Assembly: GCF_004357995.1 (NCBI RefSeq)
Contig: NZ_SMTK01000001.1
Location: 496,001-560,000, forward strand
Source of the DNA: Arthrobacter crusticola
Lineage (GTDB): Bacteria > Actinomycetota > Actinomycetes > Actinomycetales > Micrococcaceae
DNA: 64,000 bases
Reading direction: 5' to 3'
Part shown: positions 27,253 through 35,669 of the stretch, in pieces
How positions within the stretch are numbered: the first letter of the stretch is position 1
Layout of the letters: the number at the start of each line of letters is the position of its first letter
Translations under genes and position numbers: made by a program
The notes under the pieces: model-generated
Told to the model about the DNA's origin: nothing
The model's database searches: none
Seen by the model: only the letters and a program-made list of their open reading frames with translations

Positions 27253-28788
27253 ATGGACAGAACCGAAACGATCGCCTCCGGTGGATCGAGCCCTACCAAT
27301 GAATCAAGGACGACGCTGCGACGGGGGCGGCTTGGCGTCATCGGCGTTGTCTTCTTCGTCGTAGCCGCTGCGGCGCCTTTGGTCGGCATGACCGGGGCAG
27401 TGCCGATCGCCATCGTACTGGGAAACGGCGCGGCTGCCCCGGGCGCCTACCTGGTCGTCGGGCTGACCCTTCTACTGTTCAGCGTCGGCTACTCCGCGAT
27501 GAGTCAGCGCGTTACCAATGCCGGTGCTTTCTTCGCCTACATCGGCCGAGGCATGGGAACCCACCTCGGTCTCGGCTCCGCGTTCGTGTCGCTGATCGCC
27601 TACGTCGCCATTCAGCTGGCTATCTTCGGGTTCTTCGGCGGATTGATGGCCGGGCAAATCGGTGCTCTCGGCCTTGACCTGCCGTGGTGGTTTTGGACAC
27701 TGATCGCATGGGCGGTCATAACCGTCCTATCGCTGGCAAGCGTCGATGTCGGAGCGAAAGTCCTTGGAGCGCTGATGCTGCTGGAGGTTCTCTCGCTCGC
27801 GATCACCGCCGCCGCAATTCTTATTGACGGTGGTCCCGAGGGTTATGACTTCGCGGCTTCCTTCTCGCCGCAGGCCATCCTCGCAGGCGGACTGGCCGGT
27901 TCGGCCGGAATCGCGTTTGCCTTTGCGTTTGCCTCCTTCATCGGATTTGAAGCCACAGCCATCTATGGCGAGGAATCAAAAGATCCGAAGCGAATCGTCC
28001 CGCGGGCCACCTACCTGGCGGTTGTGCTGATAACGGCTTTGTTTGCTGTCACTGCTTTCGCGCTTGTGACGGGCATGGGAGCGTCCAGGGCAGTCGAGGC
28101 CACGGTGACTTACTCGACGGTGGACGCAGTTCCGCTTGCCGATCCCGCCGCGGTCCTGTTCACCCTGGCCTCCGAATACGTTGGCGGATGGATGGCCACG
28201 CTTATGGGCATTCTTGTGCTCTCAAGCCTGTTTGCCGGACTCCTGGCATTCCAGAATGCAGCGAGCCGTTACGTCTTTGCTCTAGGGCGTGGCGGGGTGC
28301 TTCCCAGCGGGTTGGCAAGGGTCAATGCCAAGGGCGCTCCCCAGAGTGCTTCGCTTTCGACTTCCGCCGTCACAGGCGTGGTTATCCTGCTCTTCATGCT
28401 TTTCCAGCTGGAGCCGATCCTCAACATGTTTTACTGGTTCAGCGGCCTGGCAGTGGTGGCGATCGTGCTGATCGAGGCGCTGGTCTGTCTCGCCGTTATC
28501 GCCTACTTCCGAAAGAACAAGGGTAAGGAAGGCATCTTCACTACAGTAATCGCGCCGGTCGTGGCATTTGTCGGGCTCATGATAGGTGAATATCTCCTCA
28601 TGTCGCGCTTTGGGCTGTTGGCCGGCACAACCGCAGAAGGCGTGGATCCCTCGGTGGAGCCGTGGGGACTAAGCCCGCTGGGCTGGGTCCTGATCGCACT
28701 ACCATTCGTCGTCCTACTTGCTGGCTATCTCTTCTCACGCATCACCGGACCCGAGAATGAAGAGTTTGTTCGTGACGAGCTGTCCTGA
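27253..28788 (+). CDS. APC family amino acid/amine permease
   Basis: The protein has 511 residues and about twelve membrane helices. It begins with LGVIGVVFFVVAAAAPLVGMTGAVPIAIVLGNG, the first-helix signature of APC transporters, and contains the conserved GFEATAIYGEESKDPKRIVPRATY loop. It probably imports the amine or amino acid that feeds the amine oxidase. The ATG has a good AGGAGA site at 6 bp. A long acidic C-terminal tail (GPENEEFVRDELS) ends the protein. It is the last gene of the amine cluster. Confidence 0.9.
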   Translation: MDRTETIASGGSSPTNESRTTLRRGRLGVIGVVFFVVAAAAPLVGMTGAVPIAIVLGNGAAAPGAYLVVGLTLLLFSVGYSAMSQRVTNAGAFFAYIGRGMGTHLGLGSAFVSLIAYVAIQLAIFGFFGGLMAGQIGALGLDLPWWFWTLIAWAVITVLSLASVDVGAKVLGALMLLEVLSLAITAAAILIDGGPEGYDFAASFSPQAILAGGLAGSAGIAFAFAFASFIGFEATAIYGEESKDPKRIVPRATYLAVVLITALFAVTAFALVTGMGASRAVEATVTYSTVDAVPLADPAAVLFTLASEYVGGWMATLMGILVLSSLFAGLLAFQNAASRYVFALGRGGVLPSGLARVNAKGAPQSASLSTSAVTGVVILLFMLFQLEPILNMFYWFSGLAVVAIVLIEALVCLAVIAYFRKNKGKEGIFTTVIAPVVAFVGLMIGEYLLMSRFGLLAGTTAEGVDPSVEPWGLSPLGWVLIALPFVVLLAGYLFSRITGPENEEFVRDELS

Positions 28789-29320
28789 ACGACGGCGGCG
28801 GTGTTAAGGGCGGGCCCGTATCCTGCAAAGAGGACCGCCGCCGATGATCAGACGGGCCTACTGCCATGGCCCGTATCGAGAAGTACACGTCGCTGCCGAT
28901 AATTGCCACCGCGCATCAGAACCCGGCCCGCAAGCCTCTAAGCGGTTCTTCAGGCCGCGTTGAGGGGTGGAACCAGCGCCGTCACGACCTAAATTCCAGG
29001 CTCATTCCTTCAGCAGCACCATGAATATCGCTCGCCGAGTCCAACCGGGGCCCCCGGAATATCCTGGAACGGTGCGACCAACCTGTCACGCTGACCAGCA
29101 TCTTGTCGAGGTGTGAGGGCAGTTCGGCGGATCCCAAGACTGAGCATTATCAGCGTTGACAATGTTCTCACGGGCGATAATGTGGACACATGACCGCTCT
29201 GACCCCGCAAGAACGGACACCCACGGCTTCGGAGGTCGGCACGGGGCAAGCTTGCATGCGTGGCATGTCCGCGCTGCATCAACTGCGGCCACTTCAGGCG
29301 CCCACAGGGGCAGGAGAATG
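28789..29320. other. 532-bp stretch without a supported gene
   Basis: The permease stop is followed by GGCGGCGGT (28795-28803) and its complement about 40 bp later, too far apart for a terminator. Short frames on both strands lack a ribosome binding site and family features. TTGACA (29156) and GATAAT (29176) look like promoter boxes but are only 14 bp apart. Upstream sequence of the hydrolase gene probably lies here. Confidence 0.3.
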
Positions 29321-30211
29321 ATGGGCCTGCCTAAAGGGGAGGGGCACGGCGACGCGTCCCGAAGTATTGGTCTCCCGTTGCTCCGGCCGAACCCAGGCAC
29401 TCCTCTGGCAGGGTCCCCGCGATCGTCGCAGGACGCCCTGTCCGCCACCGTGGCCGGCCCCGACGATGCACCGGCGTGCATCCTCCTGCACGGAGTCGGC
29501 ACGACGAGCTGGATGTGGCGGGGCCTAGTTGATCGACTCGAGGGAGCTGTCCGCCTGATCATGGTCGACTTACCCGGTCATGGCCACAACGCCTCCCGGC
29601 CGTGGGTGTCGATCGACGACACGGTCGTCGCCCTGACCCAGCTCATCGACGAGACGACGGCTGACGGTACCGCGCACGTCGTGGGGCTGTCGCTGGGCGG
29701 TTACCTCGCCCTCGAGATCACAGCCACGCATCCGGAGAGGGTGGAGAGTGCCTTGGTCAGTGGCGTCAACGTACTTCCTTTTCCGCGCCCCAGGCTGATG
29801 CGGGCCACCGCTCACCTAGTGGCACCCTTCGTACGCAGCGGGGTCATGCTGCGCGCCAATGCGCGGTCGCTGGCTATACCCCCAGAGGACTACCAGGGAT
29901 ACGTCGCCGCCGCCCGGTCCATGGCCAGGGGCACATTCACCGCGATCGGCGAGGAACTCATGAACTATCGGCTTCCGGCCACCTCAGGCACCTGTCCCAC
30001 GCGGGTCCTCGCCGCCGCCGGGGCGAACGAGCACCCCCTTATCCTTGGGTCACTCACCAAAATTGCGGCCGCTTTCCCCAGCGCTCAAGCACGAATCGCA
30101 CCCGCGGTCGGACACGCCTGGAACGGCCAAAACCCGGACCTATTCGCCCGGACCGTCTTGGCACACATCACCGCCCAGCCGCTGCCAATGGAACTTGCAG
30201 CCGCACACTGA
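29321..30211 (+). CDS. Alpha/beta hydrolase
   Basis: From the ATG at 29321 (AGGAG 4 bp upstream, another ATG directly before it) the protein has 296 residues. The fold is clear: PACILLHGVGTTSWMWRGLVDRL with the oxyanion HGVG, MVDLPGHGHNAS, the nucleophile elbow VGLSLGGYLALE and the catalytic histidine in APAVGHAWNGQNP. It is a soluble esterase or lyase of unknown substrate. About 60 residues before the first strand have no domain character, so a later start cannot be excluded. Confidence 0.8.
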   Translation: MGLPKGEGHGDASRSIGLPLLRPNPGTPLAGSPRSSQDALSATVAGPDDAPACILLHGVGTTSWMWRGLVDRLEGAVRLIMVDLPGHGHNASRPWVSIDDTVVALTQLIDETTADGTAHVVGLSLGGYLALEITATHPERVESALVSGVNVLPFPRPRLMRATAHLVAPFVRSGVMLRANARSLAIPPEDYQGYVAAARSMARGTFTAIGEELMNYRLPATSGTCPTRVLAAAGANEHPLILGSLTKIAAAFPSAQARIAPAVGHAWNGQNPDLFARTVLAHITAQPLPMELAAAH

Positions 30212-30844
30212 CCAACCAAGGAAGCCGCGCCCGCCTAGACTTTCCTCGCGCCACCCGACTGCACTGCACTGCAATCTGGTCGACCGCCACGAGATGTTCC
30301 TTGGGTACCACCCCTCATAGAAGCCCCTCCCGGTCCTGCGGTCGAGGGCGCTCACCTGGTCAACGAACTGCTGTCGCTCCGAGGGTGGGAGGTACGCGAG
30401 CACGGCGCTGTGGAAGATGACAAAGGTGGCCTTGGGCGGTGCCTGCCGTGCCAGCCGTCCGAGTTCCTCGTTCAGGTCACCGGCTACGAGCAGGGGAGGG
30501 TCGGCGGCGATCACGGCCGCGGCCGCGCGGAGGCGCCGGCGACGGGCTTCGTGCTCGGGCCAGATCAGGGTGTCGAGCCACCGCAGGCTTTCCGGATCGG
30601 TGACGTCGATGGGATTCAGGTCGATTCCGGCGCGCCAGACCACGTCGGGAAACCGGGCCGGGGCGGTGGCACCGCCGCGCAGGTCGCACTCGAGCACCAC
30701 CTCCCCGGGCCGCCGAGGACCCAGCCGGACCGCTCCGTTCGCCCGCTGGTAGGTGTAGCTGTAGTGGTCGGGGTAGACGCAGAGTCCGGCGGAGGCCCCG
30801 ACTTCGAGGTCAGCGAATCGCCGGTAATTCTCCGCGATGGTCAT
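30140..30844 (-). pseudogene. DUF2332 family gene with internal deletion
   Basis: From the ATG at 30844 the protein begins TIAENYRRFAD, the usual N-terminus of DUF2332, and jumps at once to LEVGASAGLCVYPDHYSYTY, which in intact members lies about 90 residues further on. The middle then follows the family well: VVWRAGIDLNPIDVTDPESLRWLDTLIWPEHEARRRRLRAA and LLVAGDLNEELGRLARQAPPKATFVIFHSAVLAYLPPSERQQFVDQV. After that the usual C-terminal part is missing and unrelated sequence runs on to a stop that overlaps the hydrolase gene by 72 bp. The gene is therefore shortened at two places, although its frame is open. Intact members look like SAM-binding proteins of unknown role. Confidence 0.7.
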
Positions 30845-31277
30845 GGCCGCCCATGCACCTCGGCGGCCCTGCCTGGTTGACCGGCATGACGGCGGCGGCG
30901 ACGCAGAGGAGCACAACCGCACCCAGTGTGGTGCCAAAAGCGACCAGTATCGCCCCTACCATCCACAGGCCAGTCACATCACCGACGGCGGCCGTGCCGA
31001 TCCACGCGAGGGTGAAGGAAGCGGGAAGGACCAGCGCCGCGACACCAAAGCGCAGAAGCCGGTGGGCGAACCCCGCCACCACCATGCCGCACAAGAACGC
31101 TCCCACTCCCTGCCATATTGCGTACGGTCCGGCCATTTCGCCGGTGGACGGGTCGAACTGGTACTCGGTATCCCAGGCGAACCAGCCAACCCAGAGTCCC
31201 GCGGACAGGAGTGCGATCAGGACGACGGACGCCCATTGCCGTGCTTGCGACTGATGGTCGTTCCGGGTCAGGTGCAT
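30810..31277 (-). CDS. Four-helix membrane protein
   Basis: The protein has 155 residues with four membrane helices (about 15-32, 55-72, 76-96 and 103-130) and an outside loop after the first (WDTEYQFDPSTGEMAGPYAIWQ) of a type seen in actinobacterial four-helix proteins. No function is known. Its last 35 bp overlap the start of the DUF2332 gene, so the two were probably coupled before the latter decayed. Confidence 0.6.
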   Translation of the reverse strand: MHLTRNDHQSQARQWASVVLIALLSAGLWVGWFAWDTEYQFDPSTGEMAGPYAIWQGVGAFLCGMVVAGFAHRLLRFGVAALVLPASFTLAWIGTAAVGDVTGLWMVGAILVAFGTTLGAVVLLCVAAAVMPVNQAGPPRCMGGHDHRGELPAIR

Positions 31278-31421
31278 GCCTCACTGTAAGACACCACGCC
31301 CGCTCGTCAGGGTGCACACCGCCGAAAGCTAGCGCGAACGGCACTGGTCGACCCGCCAGACGCATGCCGGTCGGCACTATAGCGGCCCGGTGATCCTTGG
31401 AACGGTCGCTGACGCACTCGC

Positions 31422-32033
31422 CTAGGCGTTCGGGTCGTGCTCCAGCGGATGATTCACCAGCTTCGCGGCGACGCCGTCATGGACGAGCCGTTGAGCCGCA
31501 GTGGCGGGCTTCCGCGAAGCTTGGTCCGTCACGCGCGCGGTGAATTCTTCCGCGAGCGTGAGTCGAGGATAAGTGGAGAGGACCTCTTGCACGAAGTCCC
31601 GGGGAAGGACGTCGGCTCGGGAGCCACTGATGTCCAGGCCCGTCGCGACCTCCAGTAGGTATCCCTCCACGTCAACCGCGGGATCGACCGACGGCCAGTT
31701 GTGCCGCACGATCACATCGAGTGCGCGCTGTCGTCGCTCGGGCGGCCAGCCGGCGCCAGCGGTGAGCGCGACCGCCACATGCCCGCCGGCTTCCTCGTAG
31801 GAGAGCGCAACGTTGTCGAAAGCGGGGACGATGCCGATGTCGTGCAGCATTGCCGAGGTGTACAGCAGCTCATGATCCACGTCGCGCCGTTCCTCAAGCA
31901 GAGCGAATGCCTCCGCCCACAGCCATGATCGGATTACGTGGTTGAGTAGCGCGGGCGAATGATACGAAGCTGCCAATTCGGAAGCGGCCCGGGCTGCCTG
32001 GGTGCTTGGAGCGGTGAAGTCGTGCAGACGCAT
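31422..32033 (-). CDS. HD domain protein (cyanamide hydratase-like)
   Basis: The protein has about 203 residues from the ATG at 32033 (a GTG at 32066 is possible). MRLHDFTAPSTQAARAASELAASY is the usual opening of a group of actinobacterial HD proteins; the metal motif follows as NHVIRSWLWAEAF ... LLYTSAMLHDIG, with IVRHNWPSVDPAVDVEGYLLEVATGLDISG. HD enzymes hydrolyse phosphoesters or, in cyanamide hydratase, add water to a nitrile. It follows the TetR gene by about 30-60 bp on the same strand and is probably in its operon. Confidence 0.82.
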   Translation of the reverse strand: MRLHDFTAPSTQAARAASELAASYHSPALLNHVIRSWLWAEAFALLEERRDVDHELLYTSAMLHDIGIVPAFDNVALSYEEAGGHVAVALTAGAGWPPERRQRALDVIVRHNWPSVDPAVDVEGYLLEVATGLDISGSRADVLPRDFVQEVLSTYPRLTLAEEFTARVTDQASRKPATAAQRLVHDGVAAKLVNHPLEHDPNA

Positions 32034-32096
32034 AGAGACATCGTCGCAGACGAACGCAAGCGACACGGGGAAGTCAGGATGGCTTCGGAATCGGGA

Positions 32097-32771
32097 TCAG
32101 TCTGTGCCCAGCGCCGCTTCCAGTCCGTCCAGGATCACCTCGAGGCCGTACTCGAATTCCTCGGCGTAGTCGTAGCCGGGCTTTAAAACGTGGGTATTCA
32201 CGAATTCCGCCAGGTTCGGATACTCGTTGGCAGGGAAGGGCTCAAACATGTGCTGCGCCATTGCGTCCATCTCTGCCTCGCTATCGAACGGCATGTTCAT
32301 CCGGGTCAGGGCGAAGCCGTAGATGTAGCCGTCCAGCAAGGAGTACGCGTGGGCCACCATGGCGATGTCAAAACCGGCCGAGCGGAGTTTGCCGATTACG
32401 GCGTCGTGGTGCCGCAGGTTTGCCGGCCCGGGCCGCATGCGGGACTCCATCAGCCCGATCGCCCACCGGTGGCGTACAAGCGCCTCGCGGAGGGAGAGGG
32501 CCCGATCCCGCATTGCCGGTTTCCAGGCGGCCCCACCGAGGGGGAGTGGGATCTCGCCGAAGACGACGTCGATCATCGCATCGATGAGGTCCTCCCTGTT
32601 CGCCACGTGGCGGTAGAGAGCCATCGGGGCAACATTCAGCGCCTTCGCGACATGGCGCATCGTGAGCCCCTCCAGCCCGGCAACGTCGGCATGCTGAACC
32701 GCGGCGTGCACGGCCCGTTCCCTGGTCAAGGGCACTCGGACGCCCTCGGTATTGGCCGCCGCTGCTGACAT
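32097..32771 (-). CDS. TetR/AcrR family regulator
   Basis: The protein has 224 residues. The N-terminal DNA-binding domain (LTRERAVHAAVQHADVAGLEGLTMRHVAKALNVAPMALYRHVANREDLIDAMID) is followed by a TetR_C_1-type domain (HRWAIGLMESRMRPGPANLRHHDAVIGKLRSAGF ... YSLLDGYIYGFAL), as in tetracycline-type and many xenobiotic-sensing repressors. AAAGGAG precedes the ATG. It is divergent from a truncated DUF4386 gene and an oxidoreductase pair, with a GTAC-rich operator in between. Confidence 0.88.
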   Translation of the reverse strand: MSAAAANTEGVRVPLTRERAVHAAVQHADVAGLEGLTMRHVAKALNVAPMALYRHVANREDLIDAMIDVVFGEIPLPLGGAAWKPAMRDRALSLREALVRHRWAIGLMESRMRPGPANLRHHDAVIGKLRSAGFDIAMVAHAYSLLDGYIYGFALTRMNMPFDSEAEMDAMAQHMFEPFPANEYPNLAEFVNTHVLKPGYDYAEEFEYGLEVILDGLEAALGTD

Positions 32772-32825
32772 CGACGCTCCTTTCCCGATCGGCAGTCGGT
32801 TCTTTAGCCGCTGCGCTTATGCTGT

Positions 32826-32857
32826 GTACTATGTACGCTAGCAGATGTACGCTGTAC
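32826..32857. promoter_or_regulatory. GTAC tetrad operator, first TetR divergon
   Basis: Four GTAC tetramers lie at 32826, 32833, 32847 and 32854: two GTAC-N3-GTAC pairs, 10 bp apart, placed symmetrically between the TetR gene and the genes to its right. The same GTAC-N3-GTAC pairs occur at the second TetR divergon at 36490. Confidence 0.55.
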
Positions 32858-32902
32858 GCACTGCTTGGATCCAGCCGCGTTTTCACAGGGAAGGGATCAG
32901 CC

Positions 32903-33190
32903 ATGACGTCTCCGAACGGAATATTCTCCGAGGCTCCGGGAAGGCTGCCGCTGGCCTCCCTTAAACGCCTGGCGCGGACCGCGGGCGTGTTTTACCTGGC
33001 GGTGGGAATCCCTGGGGGCTTCTCCGCGGGCTTCGTCGATCCCTCCCTGCACGTGGCAAGGGACGCGGCGGCTACCACCGGGAACGAAATGGCCAACCCA
33101 GGGCTCGTACGGCTGGGCGTCGCCGTCGGGGTGCGTACTCCACGCCCTGCCCATCCATCACCCGCGCAGTTCGCTCCCGTCCCCGCATGA
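32903..33190 (+). pseudogene. DUF4386 family gene, N-terminal remnant
   Basis: From the ATG at 32903 (AGGGA 7 bp upstream) about 70 residues follow the start of DUF4386 membrane proteins: LASLKRLARTAGVFYLAVGIPGGFSAGFVDPSLHVARDAAATTGNEMANPGLVRLGVAVGV. Then the frame turns into a Pro-rich 20-residue tail and stops, while intact members, such as the one at 35670-36461, have more than 200 residues and several helices. Most of the gene has been lost. Its stop overlaps the ATG of the oxidoreductase gene (ATGA), so translation may still be coupled. Confidence 0.7.
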
Positions 33191-34251
33191 AGGCGATCAC
33201 CAGCCGCGCCTATGGCGCTCCAGCGACCGTGCGCGTCGAAGATGTTCCCACCCCCGTCCCGAAAGAGGGCGAGGTATTGATCCGCACCTTTGCCACCGTC
33301 GTTTCCGGCGCCGAATGCACCGCCCGGGCCGGCCGGGACCCCTTGGCCCGGCTCTACTTCGGCCTGGTGCGGCCGCGTTTCCCGGTCCTGGGAACCGGAT
33401 TCGCCGGCGAAGTGCGGGCCGTCGGAAGTGCTGTGGAGAAGTACCATATCGGCGACCGGGTCATGGGGTCGATGGGTCCGAGGCTGGGAGCTCATGCCGA
33501 GTACGTCACCGTGTCCGAAGACGGCGTCATTGCCTTGATGCCCGGGGGCCTGGCGCCTGCGGACGCCGTGGCAGTCCTTGACGGCGCCCTCACAGCGCTG
33601 CCATTCCTCCGGGACGCCGCCGGGCTGAAGGCCGGACAGTCCATTTTGATCAACGGTGCCTCCGGTGCGGTGGGTACGGCGGCAATACAGCTCGCAAGGC
33701 ATTTTGGAGCAGCGGTCACCGCGGTCTGCAGCACCGCGAACCTTGAATTGGTGAAATCGCTCGGCGCCGACCACGTCATCGACTACACGGTGGAGGATTT
33801 CACACAGACCACCCGGGCGTACGACGTCGTCTTCGACGCGGTGGGCAAGAGTTCCTACGCCCGAAGCCGGCGGCTCCTGAAGCCCGGCGGCAGCTACCTG
33901 ACGACGGTGCCCTCTTTGCCCATCCTGATGTGGGCTCTGACGACTCGGATTGTCGGCAGGACCAGGGCGGGTATCGCGTTCACGGGGCTTCGAAGGGCCC
34001 CGGCCATGGCGCGGGACGTCAGGTTCGTGGGCGATCTGGCGGCTTCCGGATGCTTCGTCCCGGTCATTGACCGGATCTACGGGCTGGACGACGCCGCCTC
34101 CGCGCACGCCCACGTGGAGACCGGTCACAAAAAGGGCAGTGTCGTCGTCTCCCTGCAAACTCCGGGGAGTAGGCTGCCTCAACGGCGGCAGGGGGGAACC
34201 GAGCAGCAGCACCAAGCGCCAGTACACCCACCGGATAGGGACGAATCATGA
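33187..34251 (+). CDS. Zinc-independent MDR oxidoreductase (quinone reductase-like)
   Basis: The protein has 354 residues, with a GroES-like N-terminal domain (VRVEDVPTPVPKEGEVLIRTFATVVSGAECTARAG ... VLGTGFAGEVRAVGSAVEKYHIGDRVMG) and a Rossmann domain (SILINGASGAVGTAAIQLARHFGAAVTAVCS ... LGADHVIDY). The structural-zinc cysteines are absent, as in NADPH:quinone reductases and related enzymes. The last 35 residues are an unusual polar tail (RRQGGTEQQHQAPVHPPDRDES). The gene is coupled by ATGA overlaps to the DUF4386 remnant before it and the SDR gene after it. Confidence 0.88.
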   Translation: MKAITSRAYGAPATVRVEDVPTPVPKEGEVLIRTFATVVSGAECTARAGRDPLARLYFGLVRPRFPVLGTGFAGEVRAVGSAVEKYHIGDRVMGSMGPRLGAHAEYVTVSEDGVIALMPGGLAPADAVAVLDGALTALPFLRDAAGLKAGQSILINGASGAVGTAAIQLARHFGAAVTAVCSTANLELVKSLGADHVIDYTVEDFTQTTRAYDVVFDAVGKSSYARSRRLLKPGGSYLTTVPSLPILMWALTTRIVGRTRAGIAFTGLRRAPAMARDVRFVGDLAASGCFVPVIDRIYGLDDAASAHAHVETGHKKGSVVVSLQTPGSRLPQRRQGGTEQQHQAPVHPPDRDES

Positions 34252-35315
34252 ACAGTAATCGGCAGGCTCTGGTCTTCGGTGCCGCCGGCTTCATCGGGCG
34301 GTGGCTCGTCAAGGAGCTGCTCGACCAGGGCATTCCCACTACCGCCGCCGTCCGGACGGTCGCCCGGTTCGAACCCCTGCGCGATTGGCTGGCCGCCCAT
34401 GGGGCCGACGTCGGATTGCTGGGCGTGGTGGAGGCGGACCTCGCCGCCGATGGAATCGGGCTGAACAGCGACACCTTCGTCCATCTCAGTGAGATCTATA
34501 ACGTTGCCGGCGCGTACGCCTTCGGAATGGGCGCGGATGAGGCCCGTGCCGCGAACGTCGACACGTCACGGTCCGTGGTCGAGTTCGCGGCCGCCGTTCC
34601 GGGCGATGTCCGTCTCATCCACCTGTCCGGCTACCGGGTCGGCGGGCAGGAAGCCGCCTCGGTTCCGTGGTCGGAGCAGAAGCGCAGGCACGAGTACAAG
34701 CGCCTGGGCGCGTACGAGGCGTCCAAGGTCGAAAGCGACGCCGTCGTCCAGGCCGCAGCGCAAAAACTCGACGTGGCGCTGACCACCGCCAACCCGGCGT
34801 CCGTCATCGGCCACTCGGTCACCGGTGAGTCGGACCAGATCCTGGGCCTGGCGACCACCGTCCGTGACCTGATCGCCGGCAGACTGCCCGCCATACCCGG
34901 CGGCTCGAGAACGTTCGTGCCCGTCGTCACCGTGGACTATCTGGCCCGGTTCCTGACACTGTTGCCGGTGGATGAGGAGACCCGCGGCAAGTCCTATTGG
35001 ATTCTCGACGACGAAACTCCGGTCCTCCCCGAATTGCTGCAGCTGATCGGCCGGCACCATGGGGTGCGGGTGCCCAGGCTGCGCATTCCCGTCGGAATTG
35101 TGAAGCGGCTGCCTCGAGCTATCACCCACGCCGACCCCGAGACACTGAGCTTCCTCTCGCCGGATAGGTACCCCACCGGTCCGGCCAAGCGGCTGGCGGA
35201 GCAGCACGGCCTCGCGCAGCCGGACATCACCGCGGCCCTGACCCGCTGGAGCGACTACCTGGTCGCCACTAGATTCGGGCAGGCGTCGGTCACCTCGGCG
35301 CCCAGGGGGACCTAG
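34248..35315 (+). CDS. Extended SDR, NAD-dependent epimerase/dehydratase-like
   Basis: The protein has 355 residues. The cofactor motif GAAGFIGRWLVKEL starts at residue 10; the HLSEIYNVAG segment and the catalytic YxxxK (GAYEASKVESD) follow, then an extended C-terminal substrate domain. The type resembles atypical SDRs that act on sugars, steroids or polyketides; the substrate is unknown. It overlaps the oxidoreductase gene by 4 bp (ATGA) and converges on the remnant SDR gene at 35290. Confidence 0.87.
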   Translation: MNSNRQALVFGAAGFIGRWLVKELLDQGIPTTAAVRTVARFEPLRDWLAAHGADVGLLGVVEADLAADGIGLNSDTFVHLSEIYNVAGAYAFGMGADEARAANVDTSRSVVEFAAAVPGDVRLIHLSGYRVGGQEAASVPWSEQKRRHEYKRLGAYEASKVESDAVVQAAAQKLDVALTTANPASVIGHSVTGESDQILGLATTVRDLIAGRLPAIPGGSRTFVPVVTVDYLARFLTLLPVDEETRGKSYWILDDETPVLPELLQLIGRHHGVRVPRLRIPVGIVKRLPRAITHADPETLSFLSPDRYPTGPAKRLAEQHGLAQPDITAALTRWSDYLVATRFGQASVTSAPRGT

Positions 35316-35409
35316 CACCCGGACGCGGCCGGCGCGGTGGCAGCAGGGCATCACAGGTTGCCAGGCCGACGGCTCCGGCGCCGAAGACGACATGCAGTTC
35401 CGCGCTCAT
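35290..35409 (-). pseudogene. N-terminal stub of a second SDR/epimerase gene
   Basis: From the ATG at 35409 (GAAGG 9 bp upstream) the first 24 residues, SAELHVVFGAGAVGLATCDALL, are the nucleotide-binding start of an NAD-dependent epimerase. The frame then turns into an Arg/Pro run and stops inside the end of the convergent SDR gene. The rest of the gene is gone. Its ATG overlaps the stop of the upstream membrane protein gene (ATGA), a trace of an earlier operon. Confidence 0.65.
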
Positions 35410-35654
35410 GCCGCCGCCTTCGCAGTGAGCACCGGGCCGGCGGCTGCGCGGGTGGCCGGGCGGTGGGGGAGAAGCCTGTGGAGGAGGAGTCCGGAGACCG
35501 CCGCGAAAACCAAGGCACCGCTGGAGCCGAAGACAATGAACTGCGCACCGACCCGGACGCCGATCAGAGCGGTGACACCCCACCCCGGCGCCCACAGTGC
35601 GGGCAGCGCCCCGGCCCACGCCCAGCGGTAGCGCACGCCGCGGGGCAGGGCCAT
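35406..35654 (-). CDS. Small membrane protein in DUF4386 operon
   Basis: The protein has 82 residues and two hydrophobic segments (about 12-32 and 36-60). It starts 15 bp after the DUF4386 gene and overlaps the SDR stub, so it is probably the second gene of the operon. No family is recognised; it may itself be a shortened gene. Confidence 0.45.
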   Translation of the reverse strand: MALPRGVRYRWAWAGALPALWAPGWGVTALIGVRVGAQFIVFGSSGALVFAAVSGLLLHRLLPHRPATRAAAGPVLTAKAAA

Positions 35655-35669
35655 GGCCTGGGCGGCTGA

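Noticed and set aside
28795..28850. GGCGGCGGT and its complement after the permease gene as a terminator
   Set aside because: The arms are about 40 bp apart and no T tract follows.
29156..29181. TTGACA and GATAAT before the alpha/beta hydrolase
   Set aside because: The boxes are only 14 bp apart, too close for a normal sigma-70-type promoter.
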